Shown: positions 45,390 to 55,382 of the stretch, one piece after another | Numbering within the stretch: the first letter of the stretch is position 1 | Layout: each line of letters opens with the position of its first letter | Assembly: GCF_000423765.1 (NCBI RefSeq) | Contig: NZ_AUIP01000012.1 | Span: 1-64,000, forward strand | Direction: 5' to 3' | DNA: 64,000 bases | Source of the DNA: Streptococcus porci DSM 23759 | GTDB taxonomy: Bacteria; Bacillota; Bacilli; Lactobacillales; Streptococcaceae | Made by a program: the position numbers and the translations under genes | The notes under the pieces: model-generated | Told to the model about the DNA's origin: nothing | Seen by the model: only the letters and a program-made list of their open reading frames with translations | Database searches by the model: none

Positions 45390-46349
45390 ATGAATCAGTT
45401 AGAACAGTTATTATTAAGAAAAACAGAGCATGAACTCTTGCAGGAAAAACAGGGATTCGTAGCAGATTATTTGGACATACAATCCGCAAGTCAGACACCA
45501 AAACTCTCTCAACATTTCTTTTTTCAAAATAAAGATATTTTTATCAGTAAACATAGCCGGTACGCTGCTTATCCAGAGCATACCCATCAATTTTTAGAGA
45601 TCAATTATGTCTATAAGGGGCGTTGTTGCCAGCAGATTAACGGCCAGGAATTTGAGCTGAAAGAGGGAGATATTCTGCTCATGGATGTGGAAAGCCGGCA
45701 TTCCATTGAGGCATTAGGGGACGAGGATATCCTGATTAACATTTTGTTTCAAAATAAGGATGTATCGATCAACTGGCTCAAGCAACTTCAGGGTGAAAAC
45801 AGCCTACTTTATCAATTCTTACTGTCAGATTCCTCTCAACACTTCAAGCGGGACAATTTCCTTTTGTTGCATACGGAAGAAAATAGCCCTGTCCGACAAA
45901 TTTTAACCGAAATGATGACCGAATATTTTTTGCCGCAGGAATTTTCCCAACAGATGTTGAAACACTACCTGCCACTCTTTTTCTACCAATTGGCTCGACT
46001 ATTGCCAACCCTTGAAAAAACTGTTGATTTACATTTAGAAGAATCAACCTACGCTCAAATATTGAAAATTATTGATCGTGAATACGCTACAATTAGTCTC
46101 ACTAACCTGGCCCAGCGACTGAGTTTTAATAAAAACTATCTGAGCAACCTCATCAAAGCAGAATCTGGCCAAACCTTCACCCAACTGGTCAATCAACGCA
46201 AACTGATGAAAGCTCAATTATTACTGCGAACAACCCAACTCCCTATCCAAGAAATTGCCCTCAGTGTCGGTTTCAGTAATAAAACCTATTTTTACGAAAA
46301 ATACAAAGAAACCTTCGGCCATGGACCGAAGGAGGAGAGAAAAAGCTAG
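45390..46349 (+). CDS. AraC-family regulator of rhamnose genes
   Basis: A 319-residue regulator. The N-terminal cupin (YPEHTHQFLEINYVYKGRC; ELKEGDILLMDVESRHSIEA) should bind sugar, and the C-terminal AraC part has two helix-turn-helix units (TNLAQRLSFNKNYLSNLIKAESG; IQEIALSVGFSNKTYFYEKYKETFG). Divergent position to rhaBAD supports a RhaR-like role. Its last 441 bp and the terminator behind are repeated at 54891-55352. Confidence 0.85.
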   Translation: MNQLEQLLLRKTEHELLQEKQGFVADYLDIQSASQTPKLSQHFFFQNKDIFISKHSRYAAYPEHTHQFLEINYVYKGRCCQQINGQEFELKEGDILLMDVESRHSIEALGDEDILINILFQNKDVSINWLKQLQGENSLLYQFLLSDSSQHFKRDNFLLLHTEENSPVRQILTEMMTEYFLPQEFSQQMLKHYLPLFFYQLARLLPTLEKTVDLHLEESTYAQILKIIDREYATISLTNLAQRLSFNKNYLSNLIKAESGQTFTQLVNQRKLMKAQLLLRTTQLPIQEIALSVGFSNKTYFYEKYKETFGHGPKEERKS

Positions 46350-46370
46350 CAGTTTGAGGCTGCTAGCTTT
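45909..46370 (+). repeat. 462-bp direct repeat, left copy (3' end of the AraC regulator)
   Basis: Matches 54891-55352 over exactly 462 bp without an indel, with about ten single-base differences. It covers the last 147 codons of the AraC gene and the terminator hairpin. It forms the left border of the 8.5-kb glycoside cassette. Confidence 0.95.
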
Positions 46371-46372
46371 TA
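46342..46372. terminator. Bidirectional terminator between the AraC and MFS genes
   Basis: AAAAGCTAGCAG-TTTGAGG-CTGCTAGCTTTT forms an 8-bp-plus stem with A and T runs on either side. It serves the converging AraC gene (plus) and GPH carrier gene (minus). The same hairpin recurs at 55324-55353. Confidence 0.85.
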
Positions 46373-47811
46373 CGTTTATGAAATATTCTTTGTTGTATGT
46401 ACTGCATTTCAAATTTATCCATACGTAAATTACTCATAAAATATACGGAAATTAAATTACATAGAATAGGAATACCGAAGCAAATTAGTAATGTTATCCA
46501 TTTCTTTTCGACTGTAAATCTGTCAGAAGGTTGTGGTATTGTATCCTGATAACCAACAAATGAAATAGTTCCAGCAATAACCAATGTTGTCGCTGAGCTA
46601 ACAAATTGGTCTAAAAAATTGAATACACCGTTAATTACAGCTGGGAAATACTTACCTGTTCTATAAAGCTCATAATCAACCATATCATTTTTTAGAATCC
46701 CATTTGTAATAATTAGGATCATGTTTGAAGCATTCGTTAGTAATTGTAGAAAAAAGAAGAAACATGCAAAAATCGGATTTTCTATTGAAATACCAGCTTT
46801 GGAATAAAATACAGAAATAGCACTCATAAATAGGAAAAATATATTAGCCAACATTGAATAATAACTTATTTTTTTTGCACCATGTCTTTCTATATAACGA
46901 AGGATAAACATTCCTATGAAAAGTGATGGCAACAAGGAAATGGTGTTTATAATGGTTCCTAATTGATAGTTTCCTAATACAATCCCATATAAAAGCGTCG
47001 TCACAATCGTTTGTCCTGAAATTTGTTGGGCAAATTTTGTAAATATTGAGGTGGCAAGCAACTTTTGAAACGACTTATCTCTAATTAGAATGTCGAATAC
47101 ATCATTCCAGCCTATTTTTCCCAATTGAAAACTTCTATCCAAACCACGAAATCGTTCTGGAGTATCAATCTTTGATAAGGATATTATAGATAAAATTGTA
47201 AATAATAAGGTTAATGGTAATAATTTTAGCGCAAGATTACTTAGCAAAGCTTCAGAATATGTATTATTAAACATTGGCAAAAGAATTATCGTTACATATA
47301 AAATAGTTAGCAATGGAGTTAAGTAACTATATAGCGTTGAAACAAGCTGTAATATTCCCCGTTGTTTTGGATCATTAGTTAGAACGGCACCTATCATACT
47401 TCCACTAATATCTGAAATTGAGGAACCACAAATAAACAAAAGATAAGTACAGATAAAAAAGATAATTCCTAATTGATTATCGATTCCTAGGACAAAAAGC
47501 AAATAGATTGAAAGCGCCCTAATTAGCCACCCTAAAGCCATAAAAATACGTAATTTACCAAATGGAGATTTAAAGCGATCTATCATTAAAGCTAACAATG
47601 GATCGATTAGGCCATCAAAAATTCGAGTATTTGTTAGAATAAATCCACTAACTACTACTGTAATTCCATAGCCAACATTTGCCAGGTAGCTCATATAAGT
47701 TAATAACGTAAAGAATAACATGGAGGAAACAGAATGTAGTTGTGAAAGTACTATTGTGCTAATCTTCGAGCGATTATAAATTGAACTATCAATCTTATCC
47801 TGCATAATCAT
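46363..47811 (-). CDS. GPH-family sugar:cation symporter
   Basis: A 482-residue membrane protein with about 12 helices. FDGLIDPLLALMIDRFKSPFGKLR is the GPH/MFS loop motif (D-R-x-GK-R). It lacks a C-terminal EIIA domain. It probably imports a glycoside handled by the GH1 and GH78 enzymes upstream. It ends the cassette operon, 33 bp after GH1. Confidence 0.8.
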   Translation of the reverse strand: MIMQDKIDSSIYNRSKISTIVLSQLHSVSSMLFFTLLTYMSYLANVGYGITVVVSGFILTNTRIFDGLIDPLLALMIDRFKSPFGKLRIFMALGWLIRALSIYLLFVLGIDNQLGIIFFICTYLLFICGSSISDISGSMIGAVLTNDPKQRGILQLVSTLYSYLTPLLTILYVTIILLPMFNNTYSEALLSNLALKLLPLTLLFTILSIISLSKIDTPERFRGLDRSFQLGKIGWNDVFDILIRDKSFQKLLATSIFTKFAQQISGQTIVTTLLYGIVLGNYQLGTIINTISLLPSLFIGMFILRYIERHGAKKISYYSMLANIFFLFMSAISVFYSKAGISIENPIFACFFFFLQLLTNASNMILIITNGILKNDMVDYELYRTGKYFPAVINGVFNFLDQFVSSATTLVIAGTISFVGYQDTIPQPSDRFTVEKKWITLLICFGIPILCNLISVYFMSNLRMDKFEMQYIQQRIFHKRKS

Positions 47812-47844
47812 TTTGTTTCCTCCAATATGTTTTCTAATTATATC

Positions 47845-49110
47845 CTATTTTTTCAAATTTGAAAATTTTCTACCTAGTTGAGTTAGACTTGGTTTAGGCA
47901 TTCTTTCTTGAGTTTCCCGATTAACAGCTACCAGACCAAACTGCATTGCAAATCCTCGTTGCCATTCGAAATTATCCAGCAAACTCCAATGGAAGTATCC
48001 TTGGACTGGATAACCTTCTGCAACCAATTGTTCTACGTCCTTACAAACTTCATTAATAAAATGAACTCGAATTGTGTCATCTGTTGCAGCAATCCCGTTT
48101 TCAGTAATGATAATGTTACCGCTATAATCTTTTGCAACTTTTTTAACAACATTTGCTAGTGCATATGGATAATTTTCATATCCCATATCTGTTAAACTAG
48201 CCCCTTCAGGAGCTTTTTGAACTCCATTTTTTCCTATAATTTCTCGAGTATAATTTTGAATACCAAGAAAGTCGTCTTTTAAAATGTATGGCAAATAGTG
48301 TAAAAATTCTTCATTCCATCGTTTAGCCACATGTTCAGAAGCTTCTAAGCTATCATCCGCAACTTGAAAATCATGAAGGCTTAATGTTAATCCAACTTTT
48401 ATTTCAGGAAACAAGCTCTTAATTACATCACGCGCTGCAAGATGACAATCAATAATAATCTGATCACCTTTTCTAGTACGATTGGATAAAAATGTATTAG
48501 CTTGTTCACCCTCTTTTAATCCAAATACACGACAAGCTTCCTCCTGTTGTTTTTTCATTTGTTCCATCAAAGGATTTACCCCTACTTGCAAGGACTGCCC
48601 ACTTTGTTTCATTAGACGTTCCATAATCGCTGCCAACTGTAACCCCATATTGGCTTCATTAATGGTACACACATGATTCAACCGATGACCAAGATTTTCC
48701 ATCACTACTTGTGTATAGCTTCTAAAATAATCGACAGTTTCTGTATTTTCCCATCCACCTTCAGAAATTAACCATTTGGGACTTGAAAAATGATGGAGGG
48801 TTACGAATGGCTCGATTCCTTTCTGGTGACAATAATCAATTACTTCCTTGTAGTGGTTTATTTCCTCGCTAGAATATTTTCCTCTTTCAGGTTCTATTCT
48901 AGCCCATTCAATTGAGAATCGATATGCATTAAATCCTGCATCTGCCATCAAGTCAATATCTTCTTTAAATCTATGATAGTGGTCTACCGCATCTAGTGAT
49001 GGTTCCGCAAAGATTGAGTTTTCCATTTGTTCCTGTGCCCAAAAATCGCTATAGATATTATTCCCTTCAATTTGGTGAGCAGCTGTTGATGTACCTAAGT
49101 AAAATACCAT
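47845..49110 (-). CDS. GH1 beta-glucosidase (non-phospho type)
   Basis: A 421-residue GH1 enzyme. Acid/base Glu is E152 in TINEANMG and the nucleophile E337 in IITENGIA. The end part HWSLLDNFEWQRGF is the signature of enzymes acting on free beta-glucosides; the S-x-K-x-Y signature of 6-phospho-beta-glucosidases is absent. There is no signal peptide, so it acts in the cytoplasm. It lies 12 bp after the GH78 gene and should share an operon with it. Confidence 0.85.
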   Translation of the reverse strand: MVFYLGTSTAAHQIEGNNIYSDFWAQEQMENSIFAEPSLDAVDHYHRFKEDIDLMADAGFNAYRFSIEWARIEPERGKYSSEEINHYKEVIDYCHQKGIEPFVTLHHFSSPKWLISEGGWENTETVDYFRSYTQVVMENLGHRLNHVCTINEANMGLQLAAIMERLMKQSGQSLQVGVNPLMEQMKKQQEEACRVFGLKEGEQANTFLSNRTRKGDQIIIDCHLAARDVIKSLFPEIKVGLTLSLHDFQVADDSLEASEHVAKRWNEEFLHYLPYILKDDFLGIQNYTREIIGKNGVQKAPEGASLTDMGYENYPYALANVVKKVAKDYSGNIIITENGIAATDDTIRVHFINEVCKDVEQLVAEGYPVQGYFHWSLLDNFEWQRGFAMQFGLVAVNRETQERMPKPSLTQLGRKFSNLKK

Positions 49111-49122
49111 GATTAATTCCTC

Positions 49123-51324
49123 CTAAAAAGTATACTTATAATTCCCTGCCGATACTTGCTGAGACATTCCATTTGGCAATTCGATTATAGACTCTACTGG
49201 AGTTTCAACACTTAAGTGCCCAGTGCCATCTTCATCCAATTTCCATTCAACAGAAATCTTACCATTTCGGGAGTTATAACTTCCTGAAACTTGACCTAAC
49301 CGGCTATCCATGATTGGTTTAATTTGAACTTTTTTATAGCCTGGTAACATTGGTTTAATTCCCAAAATATATTCATAAATAAATCTTCCAACACTTCCGA
49401 ATGCATAATGATTAAAAGATACCATATTCCCATCTGACTGCATTACTTTATCGTCATTGATTCGACCATCTGGTTTTATAGCATCCCACCGCTCCCAGAT
49501 AGTTGTTGCTCCTCTATTGACCTGATAAATCCAACCCGGACAATCTTCTTGAAGTAATAAATCATATGCTAATTCAGGCTCTCCATTTTCAACCAATAAT
49601 GGTAATAAATATTCGGTTGAGAAAAATCCTGTGTTAATCCCGTTTTCTCTAACGTTTTCTACAAATTTTTTTGCAACCTTGTTTCGCAACTCACCTGGTT
49701 CTAACACATATTGCAATGCCATAATATATGCACCTTGGTAATCTCCAACAACTGTACCATCTACGCTTACAAAAGTAGAAATATAGGCTTTTTGAACTTG
49801 TTCATATTTTTTGCGATAGTATAGATAATCTTCTTCAAAACCTAACCGTTTGGCTAATTTTGAAAAAATGTTTAAATCGTTTACAATAAAAGAATTTGAA
49901 ACAGGTCCATTATTCGTTGCCATCCAAGCCATATCTTTATCAGGCATTAACCAGTCCCCTAAGTTAGGAGCTAACCATAGATTATTTTCTCCGAGGTGCG
50001 CAATCTCACAATCAATAAACGCTTTCATATTGTCGTAGTATTGAACCTGTAAATCTTCTGACCCAAATTGCTGATACATAGCCTCAGGAATAATGGTTAC
50101 TGCATTCCCCCATCCCAACATATTTAAGAATCCAATGCCTCCAGGACCATTTGCTGGAATTGTTGGAGCGACATAGTTTTCACTATTATCAGCCTGTGAA
50201 AATGCAATGTCTTTGAAAAATTTCTTCCAAAAGTCTTCGCTATCAAAATTATATGCACCAGTCCGTGCAAAAGCCTGTCCATCGCCAGTGTACCCCATCC
50301 GTTCATCACGTTGTGGGCAATCTGTCGGTACTTCAACGTAGTTGGATTTTTGACCCCACAGTTGATTTTCGTATACTCTTTGAAGTTTTTCATGACTGGT
50401 ATTGAAGTACCCTGTTCTACGCATATCATTATAGAGAGCTCTAGCCTCTACCAGTCCATCCTTGTATTCTACCCCTGAAATTTCGATATAACGGAAGCCC
50501 ATATAAGTAAATCTCGGCCGATATTTTTTTTCATTTCCATCAGAAGTATAAATAATTTCTGCTTTTGCTTTACGTAAATTATCAGTATAAAGCTGCCCAT
50601 TTTCTGTAAGTACTTCCCCATGTCGAATATGAATGGTCTCTCCAAAATTTAAATATTTAGTATTTAACTCAATAATTCCTGCAAAATTTTGTCCAAAATC
50701 AATAATAGTTCGATCAGGCTGACGAATGACCTCTTTAATTGGAATTTTCTCCTGTAAGATAACTTTAGATTGTGTTAGATTTAAATGTTCAGGGATTGAA
50801 CCAGTATACTTTACTGCTTCTCCAATAATAACGGGGTCAATTCGGTCATCACGAATTTCACCATCATAAAAACCAGCGTATTGGTATTGTGAAACTTTCT
50901 CCACGACTGCATCACTTGAAGTTATGGTATCTTGTGAGCCATCCTCAAAATGAACTGAGAGCACCCAAGAGACCGCTGTCTTATCGCCATAGATTTGAGT
51001 GATATTTTCATGAGTGAAACGACCACTGTACCATCCTTGTGCGAGATATACATCGAGTGTATTTGTCCCTGCCTTCAATAAGTCCGTAACATCATATTCT
51101 TGATAAAACAAATCTTTTGGATAGTAGGTAAATCCCGGTGCAAAAATTTGATTTCCCACCTTACTACCATTTATCTCGGCTTCGTAAATTCCAAGAGCAG
51201 TTATCACTAAACTTGCTTTCGAAATTCTGTTTTCTAATTGACAGACTTGAGAAAAATGATTCACTTCTCCTTCAACATACTCAGAACTATTACTCGTAAT
51301 GAAATAGCTTTTTAAATTTTCCAT
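49123..51324 (-). CDS. GH78 alpha-L-rhamnosidase
   Basis: A 733-residue cytoplasmic GH78 enzyme that releases L-rhamnose from rhamnosides. An N-terminal beta domain (SKVGNQIFAPGFTYYPKDLFYQEYDV) is followed by IIDFGQNFAGI and, at the start of the alpha-barrel, the catalytic motif TDCPQRDERMGYTGD. ATTIWERWDAIKPDG and FNHYAFGSVGRFIYEYI match the sugar-binding part. No signal peptide. Its product feeds rhaA of the neighbouring operon. Confidence 0.92.
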   Translation of the reverse strand: MENLKSYFITSNSSEYVEGEVNHFSQVCQLENRISKASLVITALGIYEAEINGSKVGNQIFAPGFTYYPKDLFYQEYDVTDLLKAGTNTLDVYLAQGWYSGRFTHENITQIYGDKTAVSWVLSVHFEDGSQDTITSSDAVVEKVSQYQYAGFYDGEIRDDRIDPVIIGEAVKYTGSIPEHLNLTQSKVILQEKIPIKEVIRQPDRTIIDFGQNFAGIIELNTKYLNFGETIHIRHGEVLTENGQLYTDNLRKAKAEIIYTSDGNEKKYRPRFTYMGFRYIEISGVEYKDGLVEARALYNDMRRTGYFNTSHEKLQRVYENQLWGQKSNYVEVPTDCPQRDERMGYTGDGQAFARTGAYNFDSEDFWKKFFKDIAFSQADNSENYVAPTIPANGPGGIGFLNMLGWGNAVTIIPEAMYQQFGSEDLQVQYYDNMKAFIDCEIAHLGENNLWLAPNLGDWLMPDKDMAWMATNNGPVSNSFIVNDLNIFSKLAKRLGFEEDYLYYRKKYEQVQKAYISTFVSVDGTVVGDYQGAYIMALQYVLEPGELRNKVAKKFVENVRENGINTGFFSTEYLLPLLVENGEPELAYDLLLQEDCPGWIYQVNRGATTIWERWDAIKPDGRINDDKVMQSDGNMVSFNHYAFGSVGRFIYEYILGIKPMLPGYKKVQIKPIMDSRLGQVSGSYNSRNGKISVEWKLDEDGTGHLSVETPVESIIELPNGMSQQVSAGNYKYTF

Positions 51325-51334
51325 TTTACTACCT

Positions 51335-52177
51335 CTAATAAAATTTATTTAGATAATCAATACTTACCTTAGCAGATTTAAAGCCACTTTTTTCAACCCA
51401 ATTTCTATGAGTTTCTACGACGATTCCTTCAACACCATATCGCTGGCTCTGACAAATTATCGATTCTAAATTCATATTTCCAAATCCTAATTCAACACAG
51501 TCGGATTTCTGAATCGAATTTTGACTAGTTTTTGTTGTTCGAAAACCTCGATCAGTCAGGTGTAAAAGTTTTAAACGACTACCAATCCTCGTTATCCAGT
51601 GACTCACATCTGCACCAGCTTCCACTAACCAAAACACATCTAATTCAAAATTTAGAAAATCTGAATTTGTTTTCTCAATCAGATATTCAAAAAAACTCTT
51701 TCCAGAATTTAATCTCATTAACTCAACATTATGATTATGATAGAGTAAGTTTAAACTTTCTGATTTTAACTCTCGACCAATTTCATTTAATTGACTTATG
51801 AGCTTGTCTGCTTCTTCCTGTGATTGATAATTAAAATTTCTAATTCCTGTTAAAACTATATTATTCGTGTGGAAACTCTTTGCTCTTTTAATTACAGTTT
51901 TACGATCTGTTGTTAAGCTTTCTATACTTTCGTGAATACTTACAACCTTTAAATGTGATTCTTCGATCAATCTATGCCAGTCTAATCTATCACAATTTCC
52001 AATTGACATACCACTAAGTTTTAAAAGAGTTTTAATCTTGAAAGATAATGGTGTAAGCATAAAGCTATTTAATTCAATACCCTCAAAACCAGCATTTTTC
52101 AATTCTTTCAACATTTGTAAAGTCTGCTGATACGTTTTGCAGTCCTTACCTATTTGTAATTGTTGTATCGCTTTCAT
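51335..52177 (-). CDS. Sugar phosphate isomerase/epimerase-like TIM-barrel protein
   Basis: A 280-residue xylose-isomerase-like TIM barrel. The metal-site pattern is visible in YHNHNVELMRL, NFELDVFWLVEAG and VVETHRNW. The family includes epimerases and also enzymes that act on 3-keto-glycosides; no oxidoreductase partner is near. Substrate unknown, but its place between carrier and GH78 genes suggests sugar released from glycosides. Confidence 0.75.
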   Translation of the reverse strand: MKAIQQLQIGKDCKTYQQTLQMLKELKNAGFEGIELNSFMLTPLSFKIKTLLKLSGMSIGNCDRLDWHRLIEESHLKVVSIHESIESLTTDRKTVIKRAKSFHTNNIVLTGIRNFNYQSQEEADKLISQLNEIGRELKSESLNLLYHNHNVELMRLNSGKSFFEYLIEKTNSDFLNFELDVFWLVEAGADVSHWITRIGSRLKLLHLTDRGFRTTKTSQNSIQKSDCVELGFGNMNLESIICQSQRYGVEGIVVETHRNWVEKSGFKSAKVSIDYLNKFY

Positions 52178-52192
52178 TATACTCCTTTACTT

Positions 52193-53518
52193 TCATTTCA
52201 CTACCTTTTCCAAGTCGGCTAGTTTTTTTGAAAAGAGATAGATACCGAACATACATGCTAGTGGAATCAATGCATAGATACTTCGAATCATAAACAAAGC
52301 ACTTTCAGATTGAACATTCGCTGAACCAATATAACCTGAAATACCAAGTAATAGTCCAACAAGTCCTGTACCAATACCATTAAATACTGCACCAACAAAC
52401 CCAACACTTACATTTGTACTACCTTCCATACGTTGCAGTCCAATTTGTTCATTATAACCTGCTAAATTCATAATAATGACATTTCCAAGATAAGAAAGAG
52501 GTAAGACCGCTAAACCTGAAAGGAGACTGCCCACAATTAATAATGGAATGCTATCTTTAGCAAAGAAGTTTATTAGATAACCAACACCTGAAATGATTGC
52601 ACTATATTGAATTAACTGAGATACACTCAATTTTTTCATTAATTTGGGGAAGAAGAACATAATTGGTAGCATTAGGATTGTTAAAAATCCCATAATACCT
52701 TGTAAAGAAATATTCCCGACTACATATTTAAAATACTGAGCTTGGACCGCCATCCCCTGGATGATATTAAAAAGACCTATCATACCCGCATAAAACCAAA
52801 GGAATTTATTGGCTTTAAACATTGTCACAACGTCTTTTATTTTGATTTTTTCTGAACTAGCACCAGCATAGATTGAGGTATCTTCTTTAACAAAAATAAA
52901 TCTAAGGATACCAATAATGCACAATGGAATTGCATAAATCAGAATTAATTTATTCCAACCAGCACCTGATGTTGCTAATTTTCCCATCATCATCGGAAAT
53001 GTAATACTTACTATCATCGCTCCTAACATTGATATTACACCACCATAAGATGAAACCTTAATCACCTGGTTTCTACTAGGAAAAGCACGAATCATATATG
53101 GGGTTTGAGCTGCTGTTAAAAGCGAGTTAAAGACAGAAAAAATAAAGAAATACATTATTACAATCCAGATAGACTTGACTGTAGTTGACCATTCAGGTGG
53201 ACAACTAAAAAGTAGAACAGTACAAATCCAAACGCCAATAATCGCAATTTCATATGGACGACCCTTGCCAAGTTTTGTATTAGTGTTGTCCACTAAGAAA
53301 CCTGCGAAAAGGTTAGTGATGGCATTAATGATTTTACTAATCATCAGTAGCCCACCAACAAATGCAGGAGACAAGTGTAAAGTATCTGTTGCAAAAAGCA
53401 TAAGATACCCAAGAACAATAACTTGAACTGCGGACGAAGAAACATCTCTTCCCTTCCATGCTAAAAATTTTCCCAAGTGTAATTTGTCACTTGGATTACT
53501 ATCAACTGTTTTATTCAT
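52193..53518 (-). CDS. GPH-family sugar:cation symporter
   Basis: A 441-residue carrier with about 12 helices. AGFLVDNTNTKLGKGRPYEI is the GPH loop motif. No EIIA domain. It is the first gene of the minus-strand cassette operon (carrier, epimerase, GH78, GH1, carrier) and diverges from the AraC gene. AAGGAGG precedes ATG 53518. Confidence 0.85.
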   Translation of the reverse strand: MNKTVDSNPSDKLHLGKFLAWKGRDVSSSAVQVIVLGYLMLFATDTLHLSPAFVGGLLMISKIINAITNLFAGFLVDNTNTKLGKGRPYEIAIIGVWICTVLLFSCPPEWSTTVKSIWIVIMYFFIFSVFNSLLTAAQTPYMIRAFPSRNQVIKVSSYGGVISMLGAMIVSITFPMMMGKLATSGAGWNKLILIYAIPLCIIGILRFIFVKEDTSIYAGASSEKIKIKDVVTMFKANKFLWFYAGMIGLFNIIQGMAVQAQYFKYVVGNISLQGIMGFLTILMLPIMFFFPKLMKKLSVSQLIQYSAIISGVGYLINFFAKDSIPLLIVGSLLSGLAVLPLSYLGNVIIMNLAGYNEQIGLQRMEGSTNVSVGFVGAVFNGIGTGLVGLLLGISGYIGSANVQSESALFMIRSIYALIPLACMFGIYLFSKKLADLEKVVK

Positions 53519-53562
53519 CGTTGATCCTCCTTGTTTTTTATGTCATTATTATAATTATAAAC

Positions 53563-53574
53563 GTAACCGGTTTC
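53563..53574. promoter_or_regulatory. GTAACCGGTTTC operator-like palindrome
   Basis: Nearly symmetrical 12-bp element (AACCGGTT core at 53565-53572) in the divergent region between carrier and AraC genes. Such CG-centred elements are typical of LacI-type regulators, but none is encoded close by. Confidence 0.4.
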
Positions 53575-53633
53575 TTGCATTTTATTAACATTTATTGTAT
53601 TATTTTAACATCATTTAAATTTGGAGTAACTCA

Positions 53634-54854
53634 ATGAATGAAAACGAATTAACACATTTTCTAACACTACAGAGCAAATTATCAAATGTACCTTGTTCAC
53701 TTTTCAAAAAACAAACTTGTATCTTTTCGGTAAATATGCCCCAAGGTTTTGCAAATGGCTATTTTAGAAATAATCTCACTTCAGATTTCTATTATCATGT
53801 TACAGATGATTTTCTAATATATGGAGTCCTTCCAATATCTGATGAGAGTCATCTTTGTATCGGTCCTGCATTAATAAGCGAACTTTCAAAAAAAGATATT
53901 CAATTTTTCCTAGAAAAAGTAAATATAAAAGCTGATGTTGCCGAAAATGAAAAAATATATTCCCTTGAATATATTTCTTTGGAAATGTTTCTCTGTTTAC
54001 TTTGCATATTTCAAAATGCAGTCAATCATCAACTTGTCGATGTTAAACAATTGATGCAAAAGAAGGAAATAAGTTTTACGGATTTTCAAATTAACATTAG
54101 TGAAAAAATAGTAGAAAAAATAGATGAGGAGCAATTTGAATTACAAAATAACTTCCATTCCTCAGACATTGAAGAGAGAATATTCTTAGTAATAAGTCGT
54201 GGAAATAGTAAACGCTTAAAAGAAATATTGCTAAGTAATACTTACCAGCTAGGAAAACTCGCCTCAAATACATTCAGACACTTGAAAAATGCTACACTAA
54301 TCTTAAATAGTATCTCACTTAGAGCAGCTATCAAAGGCGGACTTGACTCCGCTACTGCATATCGCCTAGGTGGGATATATGCCCAAAAAATCGAGAACTG
54401 TCAAACTATTGATGAATTGAATTCTGTCAGTTGGCATATGGCATTGGACTACTGCGAAAGGGTTAATAATCATTTGAATCGTGACCAAATAATCAGTCAG
54501 AAACAAGATATCAATGTTCGAAAATGTATTGACTATATTCTAGATCATTATTCTGAAGAGATTAGTCTGGATCTCTTAGCAAAAATTACTGGTTACTCTG
54601 CTCCTTATTTATCAAAAAAATTCAAAATGGTTACCGGAGTGACTATTACTCATTTTATTAATAAGAAACGCTGTTCTGAAGCACAAGAACTCCTTCTTCT
54701 GACAAATTATTCAATTTGGGAAATAGCTAGTCAAGTTGGCTATTCCAGTCAAAGTTACTTCCAAAAACAATTTAAAAAAATAGCAGGTTCAACACCACAA
54801 GAGTATCGAAATGAAGAGAATTTAATACACCAATCAATTAATATGTTCGAATAA
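53634..54854 (+). CDS. AraC-family regulator of the glycoside cassette
   Basis: A 406-residue regulator. The N-terminal 280 residues have no cupin motif (MNENELTHFLTLQSKLSNVP; TFRHLKNATLILNSISLRAAI), and the C-terminal 105 residues are an AraC DNA-binding domain (LDLLAKITGYSAPYLSKKF; IWEIASQVGYSSQSYFQKQF). It resembles streptococcal regulators of glycoside uptake genes; a decayed relative lies at 56831-57493. It should activate the divergent cassette operon. Confidence 0.8.
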   Translation: MNENELTHFLTLQSKLSNVPCSLFKKQTCIFSVNMPQGFANGYFRNNLTSDFYYHVTDDFLIYGVLPISDESHLCIGPALISELSKKDIQFFLEKVNIKADVAENEKIYSLEYISLEMFLCLLCIFQNAVNHQLVDVKQLMQKKEISFTDFQINISEKIVEKIDEEQFELQNNFHSSDIEERIFLVISRGNSKRLKEILLSNTYQLGKLASNTFRHLKNATLILNSISLRAAIKGGLDSATAYRLGGIYAQKIENCQTIDELNSVSWHMALDYCERVNNHLNRDQIISQKQDINVRKCIDYILDHYSEEISLDLLAKITGYSAPYLSKKFKMVTGVTITHFINKKRCSEAQELLLLTNYSIWEIASQVGYSSQSYFQKQFKKIAGSTPQEYRNEENLIHQSINMFE

Positions 54855-54890
54855 AAAAGTTACTTATATCCTGATATTCTAGTTTTACAG

Positions 54891-55352
54891 GAAATGATGA
54901 CCGAATATTTTTTACCGCAGGAATTTTCCCAACAGATGTTGAAACACTACCTGCCACTCTTTTTCTACCAATTAGCACGACTATTGCCAACCCTTGAAAA
55001 AACTGTTGATTTACACTTAGAAGAATCAACCTACGCTCAAATATTGAAAATTATTGATTGTGAATACGCTACAATTAGTCTCACTAACCTGGCCCAGCGA
55101 CTGAGTTTTAATAAAAACTATCTGAGCAACCTCATCAAAGCAGAATCTGGCCAAACCTTCACCCAACTGGTCAATCAACGCAAACTGATGAAAGCTCAAT
55201 TATTACTGAGAACGACCCAACTCCCTATTCAAGAAATCGCCCTCAGTGTCGGTTTCAGTAATAAAACCTATTTTTACGAAAAATACAAAGAAACCTTCGG
55301 CCATGGACCGAAGGAGAAAAGAAAAAGCTAGCAGTTTGAGGCTGCTAGCTTT
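54891..55352 (+). repeat. 462-bp direct repeat, right copy (truncated AraC regulator)
   Basis: Second copy of the rhaR 3' end including the terminator. The reading frame (about 146 residues from an internal ATG at 54894) has the complete C-terminal AraC DNA-binding domain but no cupin. It may be silent or make a free DNA-binding domain. Its codons are intact in the kept part. Confidence 0.95.
54894..55331 (+). pseudogene. 5'-truncated copy of the rhamnose AraC regulator
   Basis: Lacks the first 174 residues of the 319-residue regulator; the kept part is in frame and still carries both helix-turn-helix units. No good ribosome site is seen before the internal ATG. Likely a by-product of cassette insertion. 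Confidence 0.85.
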
Positions 55353-55382
55353 GTTAGAATACCGTCAAAAAATAGAATACGT

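Larger units (their letters stand above)
46371..54890. mobile_element. 8.5-kb glycoside-use cassette bounded by 462-bp direct repeats
   Basis: Carrier, GH1, GH78, epimerase, second carrier and AraC regulator lie between two exact-length copies of the rhaR 3' end. No transposase or integrase lies inside. The arrangement fits insertion by homologous recombination of a circle or a tandem duplication with replacement, and it permits RecA-type loss. Confidence 0.6.
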
